Shown: positions 1-12,899, counted from the stretch's first letter. The stretch: 64,000 nt of DNA from Combretum micranthum (GCA_024138025.1 JAMXBD010001215.1:310001-374000), one strand, 5' to 3'. The notes: generated by a model from the letters alone, not told the origin. Made by a program: numbers and translations.

Positions 1-919
1 ATTCATTTTTCAAAATTAGAATGAAATTTTGCTAAAGTTCTAATGTTAACAATTCTTTATTAAGAAAGCTTTTCTTATAAACTTGTCTAAAAGAATTGTT
101 CTATCACTTGACAAATAGTAAGAAGAAAACAAGTTTTTTAAATCAAGGTAAAACCAACTCACTATTTTAGAAACTAACTTAGAAAATTAAAATTGACAAG
201 TAAGTGAAGTGTAAAGGTAAATCATTTCTTAAAAAGAGAAAGGATATAAAATAAGAACACAACTTCAAATATTTGAAACTTAAAGAATATTTTGAAAAGC
301 GTTTTCAATCACTAGAAATAAAGTTAGTAGATAACTTAAAGAACCAAATTTTTTAAAATGAATTTACCTTTGAAAGTGAGAAAATGAAATAATAATAAAA
401 ACATTTACTCATAAAACTCAATATATTTTCGTTTTCTTTATAACAATGAAAAAGGGGAAATTCTCAAAAGTTTTATCTTTTAAAACCATCAAAGACAAAT
501 TGTATAAAATATTATTTAGACAACCTACAAAAATCGTGCATATAATATGAGTACAAATATATGTTCAAAGGATTTTCAACTATAAATATATATACAAATT
601 TTTGCTTAAAGGATTTTTGAGTAAAGAGAAGTTTGAAAAAATCATATTTGCGAACTATAAATTCGTGACTATTCTGCACTGTGGTATTTCCAACCCAAAT
701 GGCTTTTTATGACAAAAATTATCTTAGAAATGGATAGATCTTTTCGAGTAGGTAGAAAATGGTATATTATATGCGTAATTTCGAGTTAAAATGACCAAGT
801 TATGGCCATTTTAAGTTGGAATTACCTCCTAAACAAATTTTAACGATCTTATGACATAGTTTTGATAAGAACCATAGAATCAATAAGAAATACTCATTAT
901 GGGTATTCTTCTTGATTAG

Positions 920-966
920 GTGATCCCGAGGAGGAATATTCATACTCGGAGGATTATTTTGATTAG
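920..966 (+). other. Candidate LTR exon with conserved 14-codon tail (L1)
   Basis: After CTTGATTAG (acceptor-like, ends 919) comes GT and then 14 codons, DPEEEYSYSEDYFD, followed by TAG. Same length and same acidic D-Y-F/Y-x-stop end as in the seven sister LTRs. The upstream coding exon is not identified, so this is a candidate only. Confidence 0.5.
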
Positions 967-1452
967 TGGATTTATCGATCGACTCATCCATAAGTAAGAT
1001 AGATCCTCATGGCCAAATGAGTTTATTTCCTACTTTTTTACGTACTTGGTTGTGCTTGTAGCTAGAGGCACTAGAAGTAGGAAAAGATGAAAATAAATTA
1101 TGTATGATAATATTGGTTGAAAGAATGTTAAGCATACCGAGACATGAATTGTTGTTAATTAACTTATGTTTTACTATTATTCTGTTGGAGCTTGTGCAAA
1201 TTCTGTGATCACCTTTAAATTACTTTAATCATATTCTATGAATTATATTAATTGATTCATGCATATCACGTAGTTAGTTTCATTGCATGAGCTTCTATTC
1301 TCGATGGGACAAGAGTTTATAGCTAGGTGTGCAGTAGCCAGAAATCTGCAAGATGGGCGAATAGGAGCCTGGAAGAACTATGTTGAGATGGGCGAGTAGG
1401 TGCCTGGAATAAACTACATGAGTTGGATTTAAAGAGCTGGAACACTAACCCT

Positions 1453-1503
1453 GAATGGAGGGGTAAATCCATTCAAACATATGATTTCCAGTAGATCATA
1501 TGT
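1453..1503 (+). other. Conserved double hairpin (L1)
   Basis: Hairpin 1 pairs GAATGGA (1453-1459) with TCCATTC (1468-1474) around loop GGGGTAAA. Hairpin 2 pairs ACATATGAT (1477-1485) with ATCATATGT (1495-1503), nine perfect pairs. Counterparts in L2-L7 keep the pairing with different bases. Confidence 0.6.
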
Positions 1504-2057
1504 ATTGCTTGATCACTTGCTTGATGCATTTATATGCTTGATTAATAACTTGCTTGAAATTGTTTATACAAGTACGTTGATTCAGAAATATTCTCACTCA
1601 GCTAGTTATGCTTATACTCCGATAGACCTTTGTTGTAACAGGACAATATTTTTATGCCCAAAGACTTCATATACTCGAGTGGGATGATGTCTTAGTAAAG
1701 CTTATGGAAATCCTTTGAAGATCATAGGTTAATTATCCTTTAATATCTTTTGGTGTTAGTATTATTTGGTTAGGAGAGATTAAGTTGTCATTATGATTGT
1801 TTGGAGAATTATAAGGGAAAAACCCTAAGATGATATAAGGATTATATCCTCTTAATGATAAATTTGACGTTTATTTAAATTCTTGTATGCTATATTTACT
1901 ATCTCAAACTATACATCCCACCGGTGTCTCCTATTGTTGTGATAGATGCCTTACATATGGTGTTGAAAACATTCGCATGACTTCGAGAAGTCATTCTTAA
2001 GTTTTAATACAGTATGTGGTGGACTGTCACGTTTAGGGTACCCTTCGGGGCGTGACA

Positions 2058-2262
2058 GTTCCATTTGGAAGGAGCTGTTGTGGCAGTGGTTGGGATGGAG
2101 GAATACCTGAACCAGACGATTGGTGATCAAGAAAGCTAGAGATTTGACACTCTACTACCTTAACTTTGGATGCTAGGAATTCTAATTTTGCAAAATTTTT
2201 CCATGCCATTTCCAATGCGAATTGATATTCGACTTTCTTGCATTAAAGATAACATAACATCT
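2058..2262 (-). pseudogene. Possible host exon fragment of unknown function
   Basis: Reading leftwards from about 2262 there is an open frame without stops up to the edge of LTR L1 at 2057. It contains AWKNFAKLEFLASKVKVVE and a Ser/Pro/Gln-rich stretch ending LPQQLLPNG. A TTTAATGCAAG acceptor-like string lies just upstream on the minus strand. Composition is protein-like and unlike the surrounding AT-rich DNA, and the frame is not one of the retroelement domains I recognise. I infer a broken host gene exon cut by L1. An unrecognised retroelement gag fragment is the alternative. No function is proposed. Confidence 0.3.
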
Positions 2263-4570
2263 TTCCTTCCACATTCCACAAAGTGACGAAGTGCAAATTA
2301 TGAATCTTGTTTATTCAAACCAACCTTATTTACATAGTTTTTAATTATACATCCAATCTTATTACTGCATATGGTTGTTAAAATTATGATTTTACTATTC
2401 ATTAGAATGCATAAAATTATGCAAAATCGGTAAAATTATAAATGTATAGAATCTTATACCTAAAACCGAAATTATGCTTAAAATCTGCACTAAAATAATT
2501 GTGCATCCATTTTATTTAAGAAAAAACATATAAGGTCATAAACTTATATAATCGTATATTTGATTTGTGGTTTTGATAATTATGATTGTACTAGCATCAA
2601 TCCTCAAACTTAGTGCTACAAACTAAATCCCTTGTGTCCATTCACCACGCTAAATCAAATGTTCAACTGTTTCCTTCATATTACAAAAGTTAGAGTAGTT
2701 TGCATATGTCACTTGACATTTCACCAATGTTTATAGATTTTGAAATCGTTACATAAAATATATCCTTTGTAATGTTTGTAATCAAAGCCAAAAGAAATGA
2801 ATATACAATTTGATTTATGATGTTTTTAAAAGGTAAACGTTACTTTAAAACTCTAAATTTTCTCTAAGGCTTCTTTAAACATATTACAATATAACTTAAA
2901 CATTAAGGTGTTTGTTTATTGTATACTCTAAACCATATGATAACTTAACAACTTACTTGTGCTCGATTTGCCTAATAAATAATCAATTTGTTTTAGCCAT
3001 TTGTCTTTTAGTTTTTATAAGTAAAGACGAAGCCAGGCAAGGATATAAAGGGTATAGATTAGATTGATCCAATATTTATTTGATTGGATACTTTTTTTAT
3101 AAGTTTTAGGATGATTTTTAAAAAATCTTAAAAATCCACAAAGTTTTAATTCTTTTTCCATATGGTATTGAGATTCAAATGTTACAAGCCCTAAATTTGT
3201 ATGTTTGTGCCACATGACGAATAATAAAATAGATTATATGAAAGCCCCTGTCATAAATCTACAAATGCGAAGGTCTTAGAAAAAAAAAATCACTATTTGA
3301 ATGTTGAGAATAGAGGAGAAAAAATTTGTACATAATAAAGCCTATTTACAAATTTTTTTTTTATTATTTGAAATTAATTTATCAGTCCCATTGACAATAT
3401 TTATATCTCAATCTATTAAGATCTTTACTTTCCAATCTCATTGCAAACACAAAATAATAGACAAAATGTTCTCTCAATTGTACTACTTATTTAGACAATG
3501 AAGATTTTAATTTTATTGAAACACTTGAATATAATAATTAGGAATGTTGCTAGACTGAAATGGTAGGCATGAACTCCATGCCTTGTAAGTGTGTAACTAT
3601 TTTTTTTTTCCTTTAAGAATAGGGTATATAACCATTTATAGCATGTTTACAAGTGGGCCAAGCAAATGATTTGTTTTTTTTTCCCACTTTCCTTTTCTTA
3701 TGTATCAACTATCCCTTGTTAAACTAGGAAAATGATGATAGAATATAGACCTTGAATATTTTGTATGAGAAATTTAAAACTGTTATATGTTTTTATTTAA
3801 TTTTTAGAACAATTATTTTTGAAATTAACAACCATGAAATTGTTATGGTAAGTAAATTGACAATTACGTGAAGAAAAAAGGTGTTACTATGCACAGAACA
3901 TCACTATATGTAATTTTTGATAGACTAATTGAATAAATGTAGAAGATACAGTATTCATATTTATGTGTATTTTGTTACAATAAATTAAATTTTAAATTGA
4001 GGCAAATACGAGTCCTAAAGATTATCATTCAATTTGCTAATATAAGGGTGTTTGTACTATTTTTTACTACAATATTATATATTGACCACAAAATTAAAAT
4101 ACACATTATTGTCTTATGTAATAATTTTTCACTTTCTCCTTCCTACTAACTTACAAAACCCATGTTCTACACATTTCAGTTCCATCTCTCTCTCAATTTG
4201 TACATTAATATTTAGGGAAAAAAAAGAAGAAAAATAAAATCTTCCAAATTCTATTGCATCTTTCAGACTTCTCGTAGAAGTATTTTTCCTATTAAACATC
4301 GTCCCCCTCTCTCTCTTCTACTTCTTTCTTTCTTTCTTTTTTAAATTCTAACTCCAATTTCATTACATCATGTGAAATTAAATATCTTCTAACCTTATAC
4401 AATTATTCATCTATAACAAAAACGAAAAAGAAGAAAAAAATACTAAATTTCTCCCTCACCCTTTCTCATAGAGAACTCGCTTGAATCCAATCTTGCCCAA
4501 CCTCAAGAGAAATTTGACAAATATGCCATTTTTTTTCTTTCCTTATAAACATGATAGTAGGTATTTTTGA
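2263..4570. other. AT-rich non-coding stretch
   Basis: No frame here resembles a protein domain. There are A/T homopolymers, a pyrimidine-rich block with CT and TTTC repeats at 4300-4342, and no terminal repeats or tRNA-like sequence that I can see. If the flanking exons are real this would be the intergenic region between two divergently arranged genes. Confidence 0.5.
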
Positions 4571-4799
4571 AAAAAAAAAAAACCCTAATTTTATAAGATT
4601 AATCCATCTTAGTAACATTTGGAGAGCAATTGGAATTTGCAGTCACTATATCAGGTACATTATTCTCTCTCTCGCTCTGTCTTCTTCTTCTTATTGCTAC
4701 CTACAATATCGTTGGAATTCAATTATTAGTTGATAAGCAATGATGTTTAGATGGTTCTTTAATATTAGGTGTTGCATAAGCTGATTTTTGTCAATAGAG
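4571..4799 (+). promoter_or_regulatory. Possible promoter and 5' leader with telo-box
   Basis: An AAACCCTAA telo-box at 4580-4588 (an element common near plant transcription starts) is followed by a CT-rich leader (4664-4693). A donor-like ATCAG|GTACATT occurs near 4653 and an acceptor-like TTGTCAATAG just before the ATG at 4800, suggesting a leader intron. This is inference from motifs only. Confidence 0.35.
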
Positions 4800-6749
4800 A
4801 TGGCTTCTACAAAATGTTGATTCTCTATAAATACAGTTTTGATGATAACAAAATAGATAAAGATATCTAATTAATTTATTAAGTGTGCAGAGGATAATTA
4901 ATAATATTCAAAATCCAGAGGATAACACAGAATATAAAAGAACTTTGTTATGGCTTTGTTTTGGCATGAGTATATCATAGAAGTTAATATAGAGGTTAAC
5001 AATTTAGAGAAAGATGAAAGGATACAACTTATATGGATTTCTAAAGGTGAAATTTTATACAAAAGAAAATATAGAACTTATTACAGAAGGTTATATGATG
5101 TGTTGGAAATTTTCCAGAAGTTAGTTCAGAGGATATCACTTCAATCAAATGAAAATGGAAGCTTCATTATATTATCCAGAAGTGAGTACAGAAGGTGCTC
5201 CTCCAATTTTTGACAGCAATATGTTCAACGAGAAATTTCTGTTCATGCTCTCAAATGTATTCAAATTCATTTAATTTTGATACAGTTGAGTATATTGAAG
5301 ACGTAGCTCCGAGTTATTAAGTATATTTAGATATTATACTTAATTATTCCACTTAAGTAGGACAATATCTAAGAGGATTTAATAAAAAGAATGGAAGTAT
5401 TAAATGTCGTTTAGAGGATAGTCTAGTTGATCAATGTCGTCCAGAGGATACTCCAAAGGATCAGCTGCAATTTTGAACAATAACGAGAAAATTATGAATT
5501 TCACTATTCATTATCTTCAACCTTATCCAACTTGTTCCAGTTGACTTCTTCAGAATCATAACAACTTCTTCGGTATCAAAACAGCTTCAAACTTATCTCA
5601 AAATCAGATCCTCATATATGGGAATGAAAGAAGGAATGAAGATAAACATTATCTTCTTCACATTATGAGGAACAAACAGATTTGGATTTACAAGATTTTA
5701 GGGAATTTTTTTTTTGGTTGTTACAGATTTTTGTTAACAATGCTTATTAAAGATCACGATCAACAAACTTGAAATGGAAAATTTTCAAGGTCTATCTCCA
5801 TTGGATAAACATGTGAAAGTTCTTATCCAATCATTACGAACATCACGGAAAAATTATCTATACTCTCCCTGTACAAGAAATTCAAATTGAGCATAGTATC
5901 TCATAATCAAAACAGAATGAATGAAGCTTTATTAATACCCATTTTGAATTTCAAATTGAAGATAAGTTTTCAATAGATTTTTGAAATAGAAGATAATGAT
6001 CCATCCAAGATACATGCAACAGTAACTTATTTGATTTTTTAAACATTAAATCTAAGAGGACGAAATAAAAGAACTTGTCAGGAGAAGAAAAGAAGAAGCA
6101 CTGTTCATATCTCTATGTCACGAAAATTTGCTCCTCACGTTTCAAAAATACTCCTCTTGTTGATTCAAATGTTACTTCAAAAAGAAAAATTTTTTAAGTT
6201 TACAAAGCTCCTTCCATCTGAATTGTGCAAATCATTTTTTTTACTACACCTTACAATTTTTATTTTATTGTAAACAAAGAAAGGTGTTGTTGCCTTCTTG
6301 TGAGTTTGTTTAATTACAAGTTTAAACTCTGTAGATCGGTTGTAGGTAGAGAATAGCTGTGAGAATCGAGTAGAGAGAATTGTACGAGCTTGTAATTGGA
6401 AATTTATTGGATATAGTGGAACAAACCCGAAGGATATCGGGGTCCCTGACTCGAAGCTGGAAGAGTGGACTGACGCACGAGGCGGAACCACTATAAATCT
6501 CTCCTGATCTTCTTTCTCCCTATGTTTTTATTTTTACGCAATTTATTTTCATATTTGCTATATTGATATATTGTTCTCATTTTTCAAAACCGAAAGGGGA
6601 TTAATTTTTAAAGGAAAAAATTTGTAATAATCAATTCAACCCCCTTTTTTATTATTATTTAGGACCAACACAAACATAGAAAAAGCGGTTAAAGGAGGTG
6701 TCAATGGTTTACTCAACGTAACTACTTCGATGCTTAAGCCAGTTCATAG
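4800..6749 (+). pseudogene. Short host first exon split by a copia solo LTR
   Basis: ATG at 4800 lies in a good plant context (AGAGATGGCT). The frame runs ATG-GCT-TCT-ACA and is then interrupted by the copia LTR 4815-6670. After the LTR and its target duplication the same frame continues at 6671 through IEKAVKGGVNGLL to a consensus donor, CATAG|GTAAGG, at 6749/6750: about 30 codons in all. Open frame on both sides of a clean insertion, Kozak-like start and strong donor together suggest a real first coding exon, disrupted at codon 5. I do not recognise the protein. The rest of the gene would lie beyond the Tat-like element that begins in the following intron. A chance ORF remains possible. Confidence 0.4.
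4815..6670 (+). mobile_element. Ty1/copia solo LTR, 1.86 kb (S1)
   Basis: Starts TGTTGATTCTCTATAAATAC and ends AGGACCAACA, with CAAAA (4810-4814) and CAAAC (6671-6675) as a 4/5 matching target duplication. It has no internal region, so it is a solo LTR. Its last 850 bases match the LTR at 14690-16227, including the block around 6410-6500 with a TATA-like CACTATAAATC at about 6489. It sits inside the short exon starting at 4800. Confidence 0.8.
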
Positions 6750-6759
6750 GTAAGGATAG

Positions 6760-7136
6760 TATATCAATGACAAGATAGAAAAACTTCCTTTTTTTTCCTT
6801 TCCCTCCCCTTACGAAAAAGGGGTATTTATAGTGTTTTAGAGTCATACCAGGATAGACTGCTTTTTAGCTACCGAACTGGAACTTAAGTTGATGGGGATG
6901 CCTGAGTTGAGGACTGGGACTTTGTAGAGTGTGGCCAGGTGGATTATGTCTCCCCCGGTTACGGGTTGTGATTGGAGTAATTGCTTAGCTTGGAGATCAT
7001 GAGGTCATAGAGCTGAGCTCTCCAAGTAGCTGGGGATGAGCTTGGCTAACCCTTTATGAGGTAAGGGTTCCAAGGGAGATCCCGTGCCATTCCCCGTGAT
7101 GGGGCCTTGGGTTTTCCTATAAGCCCCGGTTTTCTT
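6760..7136 (-). repeat. LTR fragment of the Tat-like gypsy element
   Basis: On the minus strand this has a promoter-like CACTATAAATACCCC (6820-6834) followed by a purine-rich leader, and GC content above its surroundings. It ends where gypsy LTR L2 begins at 7137; the flanking sequence resumes at 13965. Position and orientation fit the 3' LTR of the minus-strand Tat-like element whose pol and protease lie far to the right. I cannot find the matching LTR in the window, so assignment rests on context. Confidence 0.45.
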
Positions 7137-9480
7137 TGTAACTAAGCTTGACTTTGAGAGTCGAATCGGAAACCGAAACCCTAAACCAGAATAGTTAGGG
7201 TTAGAAAGAAACCTAGAAACCCTAAGTCCGGCTCCATCGAGAATAAAACCATGGAGATTTTGAAAGCAAGATAATATAGATTATAGTTCTAAAAAATATA
7301 TCAAAACATAAAAAGATCAGTTTCAGGAAAGTAATTGTTTCGAACTCAATCGAGATCCATTCTAGAAAACCGGCCCCTCGAACTCAAAATTAGAAAAATA
7401 TTCCGAAATACTCATTAAGATCAAAATTTAATAAGGAATTCAAAGATATATTTATTATAATTTTTTCGGTTTACAAAAATTACAGTTATAGCCTTTATAT
7501 CATATTTTCTTTACTAATCGATAATTTAATTGTCTAATTTACTATCCATTACTATTCATAAGTACAAGCCGATGCCCTACTCACACTCATAAGTCATACC
7601 CCTACTCTTGAATCCTTACAAGCTAACCTTATCTTATTACATCATATTCCTTACATTTACTTTTCCAATACACTTTATTACAAAATTTAATTTGAAAAAT
7701 TATAAAACTCTCATTTTCTCTCCCTCCCCCTTTATGGCCAGCGCATACCCCCCTCCATTCCCTCTCAATTTGTGTTATTTTTCTTCTTTTTTTATTTAAT
7801 CATACAAAACCTAATAACCCTCACTATATATATTCTTCTATGCCTTTATTCTCTTTCTTCATTTTAACTTTTGCAAATTTTACAAACTCCCTCTCTCTCT
7901 TATTGTTGTCGTGACACTCCCCTACCCCACACATACTCACATAAAAATTTTTCTTCAAGCTTCCTTGTTTCAAACACTAAATAAGTATAGATCTAAACTT
8001 TACTATCATAAAGACATGTAATGGCGAGATCATTCATATGTGATTCATAAAAATCCTTATGAGCATCATGCTAGGGACATGAAACCACTAGAACATGATA
8101 ATCAAGCTATCACAAGTTGTGGATCTTCTGATTAAAGCTTATATTTTTATCATGATCATAACATATGTTCATATAGTGATGATTTCATGTAGGAATCTTG
8201 TTACTACATTATTGTCATAAGTAGTATACTTCTTTCATGCATTTAACATGATCATTACACTTAGATCTAGCTTTTAAACATTTATTCTTTTACATGATAT
8301 TGGAGATCTCATGTATTTATTATGTTTAAGATGAATAAATGGTCATAAATATTTTTGTCTTATGTAAATGAATGATTTATTATTTATAAAAGTTAGGATA
8401 ATTATGAAGATGAGCCAAAAAGCTCAAGAACAAATTTGGTTTCATAAAAACAAACTTTTGTAAATTCGGATGGAAAAAGAGGTGTATATTGAAAACCTAT
8501 TTTTCAACTTGAAAACATGGTTTTTATGTGAAAAATGAAGAGCTTATGGAATAGGTAACAATAGGAAATGATTTTAGTAATTTAATGGTAGATCTATTAA
8601 GAGAAATTTGTAAACAAGAAATATTTATAGGATAGAAAATTTAGATCTTGGATAGTTACATGAAATTCGTAACTGGGAAAAGAGGATATGTAAACACCTA
8701 TTTTTCAAACTCAAAATGGAATTTTTATTAAGGAAATGAAGTCCTTAGGGGATAGGAATAATGGAGCCTTGAATTTTAAAGTATAAAATGAGTTTTTCTC
8801 AAAGAAATCACTTAAAACCTATTTTTACAAAATTCGGATATAGGAATAGCCAATATTTAAACACTTGTTTACAAAGTGCAAAATAAGGATTTATGTTGAA
8901 AAATGAAGACTTTAAGGAATAGATATGGTAAAGACTTAATTTTAGCAAGAATGAATAATTTTTATTAATGAAAATCACTAAAACAAGTGTGGTTTGTCAA
9001 GAGCACAAAACTAGACTTACTAGGTTAAGTATTCATGATAACTTGTAAAGTAGAAGTTTTCACAAGTATTCTCTAATAGAATATCATCATGAATAAGCAT
9101 ATAGGAAGCTCATAACATACCATTCATGATAGTAAATTGTTAATATTGCATGCATATTTGGCATAGGTAGTAGAAATATCATAATTCCTCACAAAAACAA
9201 TTTTGAAAAAGGGAGTTTGGATACTGACTAGATCTGTTCGAATCTTTTTGAGACTTAAAAGTTTTCAAAATCAAGATATTATATTAGAATTAGATAGATC
9301 TTTCGAAGTATATAGGAATCAATATATAATTTGCGAAATTCCGAGTTGAAATGACCAAGTTATGGCCGTTTTAAGTTGAAATTTTCACTAATGATGAAAA
9401 TTACGAACTTAATAGTTTTTATGAAATAAAATGGAGTAAATATGAGTTGAAATACTCATTTGGGTATTTCTTTCGTTTAG

Positions 9481-9527
9481 GTGACTTGGATCCTAAGGAT
9501 TCATTATCACCGGGTTACTATTACTAA
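9481..9527 (+). other. Candidate LTR exon with conserved 14-codon tail (L2)
   Basis: Acceptor-like TTTCTTTCGTTTAG ends at 9480. GT and then 14 codons, DLDPKDSLSPGYYY, followed by TAA at 9525-9527. Confidence 0.5.
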
Positions 9528-10001
9528 GGGACCAACGACCAATGGCCGAGTTAGTATTACGTCCTAAATTTGTTTCTTGCTTATCATTGTAGCAATTAGA
9601 TGCACTAGATTATAAGGCAAAAGATAAAATGAAATTGCATGATGGGAATTATGGGAGATTATGTATGCTTGTTGATGAGTTGAGAAATGGTATTAAGAAT
9701 ATCACAATCGGGTGATTAACTTATGTTTATTTATAGAACTATAGGAGTGATTGTTTATGGAATTGGTTGATCACCTAAGAATCGGTATCAATAATTATTC
9801 GGCTGGATAAATTAATATGGACATAATCACTTCACGATGGGGATGGAGTATTGGCATATGTTGGTTACCCGTGATCCTTAAATAGCTAAAAGTTGGTTGA
9901 TCATGATCCAAAAACAACATAAATGAATTGGTTGATCGTGATCCATAAACGGCATATTAATTCAACGATAGTACTACAGAATTCATTAATCTACTAACCT
10001 C

Positions 10002-10050
10002 GAATGGAGGGCGTAAATCTATTCACATATGATTTTCGATTGATCATATG
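10002..10050 (+). other. Conserved double hairpin (L2)
   Basis: GAATGGA (10002-10008) pairs with TCTATTC (10018-10024, one G-U pair) around GGGCGTAAA. CATATGAT (10026-10033) pairs with ATCATATG (10043-10050). Confidence 0.6.
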
Positions 10051-12852
10051 ATTGTTTGTTCATGTGGTTAATGTATTCCATACGATTGAATAATTAACTT
10101 GATTGAATGATTTGTTATAAATGTCTTTATGGAAGTATTTACTCACTAGGCTAGTGTAGCTTACGCCCTCACAACTTTTTCTTATTGCAGTATTCCTATA
10201 TATGGTTAAGGCCGATGCATCCTACCGAGCAGGTACTAGAATTATGAGTTTTCATTATAAGTTTTTGTTCTATTTTCTATAGACTTCCATAGGAAACCTT
10301 AATATTTATTGGATAACTGTAAAAAACTGTTTTTGAACGTGATATTATTTTGCGGGAGAATGCCCCTGGAACTTTTGTAACAAATTTTTATGGACTCATG
10401 GTTTATCTTCTGATGCTTAAAGTATGGTAAATTGAACTATTTATCTCTATTGGTACATGTATTCTATTGTTGTAAAGGTATGCCTTGCATCTGCATGAGA
10501 CTTTGGAACGGTTGTGGTAGCAATTCCTAAGTCTTATATAGTATGCGGCGGACTGTTATGTTTAGACTACTTTTTGGGGCGTGAATTTTGAACTCTTTTA
10601 TTGCCTTTTGTCCTTTGATTTACCCTCAATTTGATTAAAATAAATCTATTCCAATCCTTCTTTAATAAGCAATACATACACATTAATTACACATTACAAT
10701 TTCAAGTAAAAAACCAACCAAATTCCTCTCTCTCTCCCCTTTATCTTTCACGCCAGCTTTGGGAGATCCTTGCTACCCATTTATTTTTTTTACTTATTTA
10801 AGTGTCTTAAAACTTCTTTTATCTTTCTCTCTTATTCACACATTAAATCTTTGTCATTCTTCACACTTTTCCTCTCTATTTTCCTCTCTTTCTTTCTTCA
10901 TTTGTTCTTGTTCTTGAAAGTACCCTTACTACCCCTATTCTTTATTGAAGCTCCCACACATATTTCTTCAAGATCCTTTGATAAAACTTTTGTCCAAAGC
11001 TTCCATAGTTGAAGTAGGTAAAGTATAGTGAGAGTTTCATGCATCAAATGATCTTCTATAAGCTTAAAAGGTAAGGATGATGATGCCAAAATGAAACATT
11101 TCTCTTATCCATGATTATTCTCTTGTAATATTATTATTTTCTTGCTAAAAGTAGTTATGTTTTGTAGATCTAACTTTTATGTAATTTTGATTATGTTTAT
11201 GTTTAGATCTATGAATTTATAATTTACTACCATGGATTTCTTTTATATTTATCTTCATATAAAGTGTAGATCTTGGTTTTGAACTCAAACAAAAATAGTG
11301 AAATTCGTATCTAGGCAAGACCCAAATTTAAAAACCACTTTCCAAGTGTCAAAATGGAAGTTTTACTTGAAATAATGAAGGCTTAATGGGTATATATCAT
11401 CAATACTTCATTTTTTGTTGTTCAAAGGTGATTTCCAAAGATTATTTTTCAAAACAAAATTCTATTTTCGGATCTAGACAAAGGCACAACTTAAAAACAT
11501 GTTTTCCAACTCAAAAATGAAGTTTTTATTCAAGATATGGAAGGCTCTTAAGATATGATATGTAAGAGATGAATTTTCATAAGTTTAGATAGATTTTATC
11601 AAAAGGTATGTCCAAAAATAAATTTTGTAAATTCGGATCTCAACCAAGACCAATTTTGAAAACCCATTTTTCAACACCAAAATGAAGGATTTATTTAAAA
11701 AAAATGAAAGGCTTATGCAATAGGTATCAATATGAGATGTTTTTGATAAGTAAATGGTAGATCTACTAAAGGAGATTCTCAAAATAGGAAGAGATTACAA
11801 ATATAAAATTTAAGTTTTATCCTAACCTTGTGAAATTCGGATGGTTTCAAGATCATGCCTTAAAAACCCTTTTATCAACTCAAAAACTTGAGTTTTATAT
11901 AAAAAATGAAGAGTATATGTCATAAATATCATCAAGTAAAGATTTTTATAAGTTAAGATGGGATTTGCTAAGAAAAACATGTAGAACAAGGAGTAGAACT
12001 AAAGTAGGAAAATTTGAGTTATTTGTCATTTTAAGAAATTCGTAATAATGGATTAATGGTATGAAAACCCCTATTTTTCAAACTCAAAATAGAAGTTTTA
12101 TTAAAAAAATAAAGTCCTTAGTGGCTAGATATGGTTAAGCCTTAAGTTTCTAAGTGTCAAATGAGTTTACTTAAAGGAATTACCACAAAAACAATTTTTA
12201 CAAAATTCGAATTTTGGGATGAACCATATTTAAAAACATGTTTACAAAGTGTAAAATGGAAATTTTTGTTTGAAAAATAAAGGCCTTAAGGAATATACAT
12301 AATAAAGGCTTAATTTTAACAAGAATAAATATATTTTATCAAGGAATTTTTCTAAAAACAAGTGGGATTGTCAAGAATACAAGATTAGCCTTTCTAGTTG
12401 ATTTTTGATAAAGTCTTACAAGGAATAAGTTTTCTAAAAATTTGTTTTATTCAATATCATCAAGAACATGTACATATATATCTCATGACATGTCATTTAT
12501 GATAGTAACTTGCTCATATTGCATGTATGCTTGCTTTAGATAGTAGAAACTTCATGAACTTTCATAAAATCAATTTTCTAAAATTGTTTTTGCTACTAAT
12601 CTGAACTGATCAGATCTTTTCGAAGCTTCAAAGTTTTCAAAACTTAAATATGATATTATAATTAGATAGATCTTTCAAAGTAGATAGAAATCGATATATA
12701 ATTTGCTAAATTCCGAGTTAAAACGACCAAGTTATGGCCGTTTTAAGTTGGAATTCCTACGTAGTACGAGAATTACGAATTTTCTAGTTTTGTTAAATAG
12801 TTTGGATTAGTTAAGTGATGAAATACATATTAGGGTATTTTTTCCTTTTTAG

Positions 12853-12899
12853 GTGACCCCGAAATCGATGATTTCCTACTACCGGATTACTTTTACTAA
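12853..12899 (+). other. Candidate LTR exon with conserved 14-codon tail (L3)
   Basis: Acceptor-like TTTCCTTTTTAG ends at 12852. GT and 14 codons, DPEIDDFLLPDYFY, then TAA. A GTGAGT donor follows at 12923, giving a 70-nt exon. Confidence 0.5.

Larger units (their letters stand above)
1..2057 (+). repeat. Long gypsy LTR L1, left part outside the window
   Basis: This is the 3' two thirds or so of a long Ty3/gypsy LTR of the group that recurs seven more times in this window. It ends in the group's terminal signature, GGGTACCCTTCGGGGCGTGACA-like sequence finishing at 2057 with TG..CA polarity on the plus strand. It carries the shared 90-bp box (731-820), the 14-codon tail exon (920-966), the double hairpin (1453-1503), a candidate third exon (1642-1694) and a terminal hairpin ATGACTT/AAGTCAT (1977-1994). 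The left end, promoter and target duplication lie outside the window, so solo LTR versus full element cannot be decided. Confidence 0.8.
7137..10584 (+). repeat. Long gypsy LTR L2
   Basis: Starts TGTAACTAAGCTTGAC and ends GGGGCGTGA, lacking the final CA. It is a close relative of L7: both open with the same block containing GAAACCCTAA and share most of their length. Landmarks: TATA-like CACTATATATATTC near 7824, a candidate leader donor ATAA|GTATAG at 7985, the 90-bp box (9291-9380), the tail exon (9481-9527), about three copies of a 34-bp repeat (9860-9955), the double hairpin (10002-10050) and a candidate third exon (10191-10232). It joins directly to L3, so it is not a clean solo LTR. Confidence 0.8.

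Noticed and set aside
6177..6491. 104-codon minus-strand ORF, with a related one at 15734-15976
   Set aside because: Both lie antisense in the shared end of the copia LTRs S1 and S2. The similarity follows from the LTR homology, frames diverge, and no domain is visible.
10770..11012. 80-codon ORF, with similar ones at 21244-21516, 34090-34418 and 55948-56238
   Set aside because: Low-complexity Ser/Leu/Phe translations of the CT-rich leader of the long LTRs, in regions that also carry splice-donor candidates.
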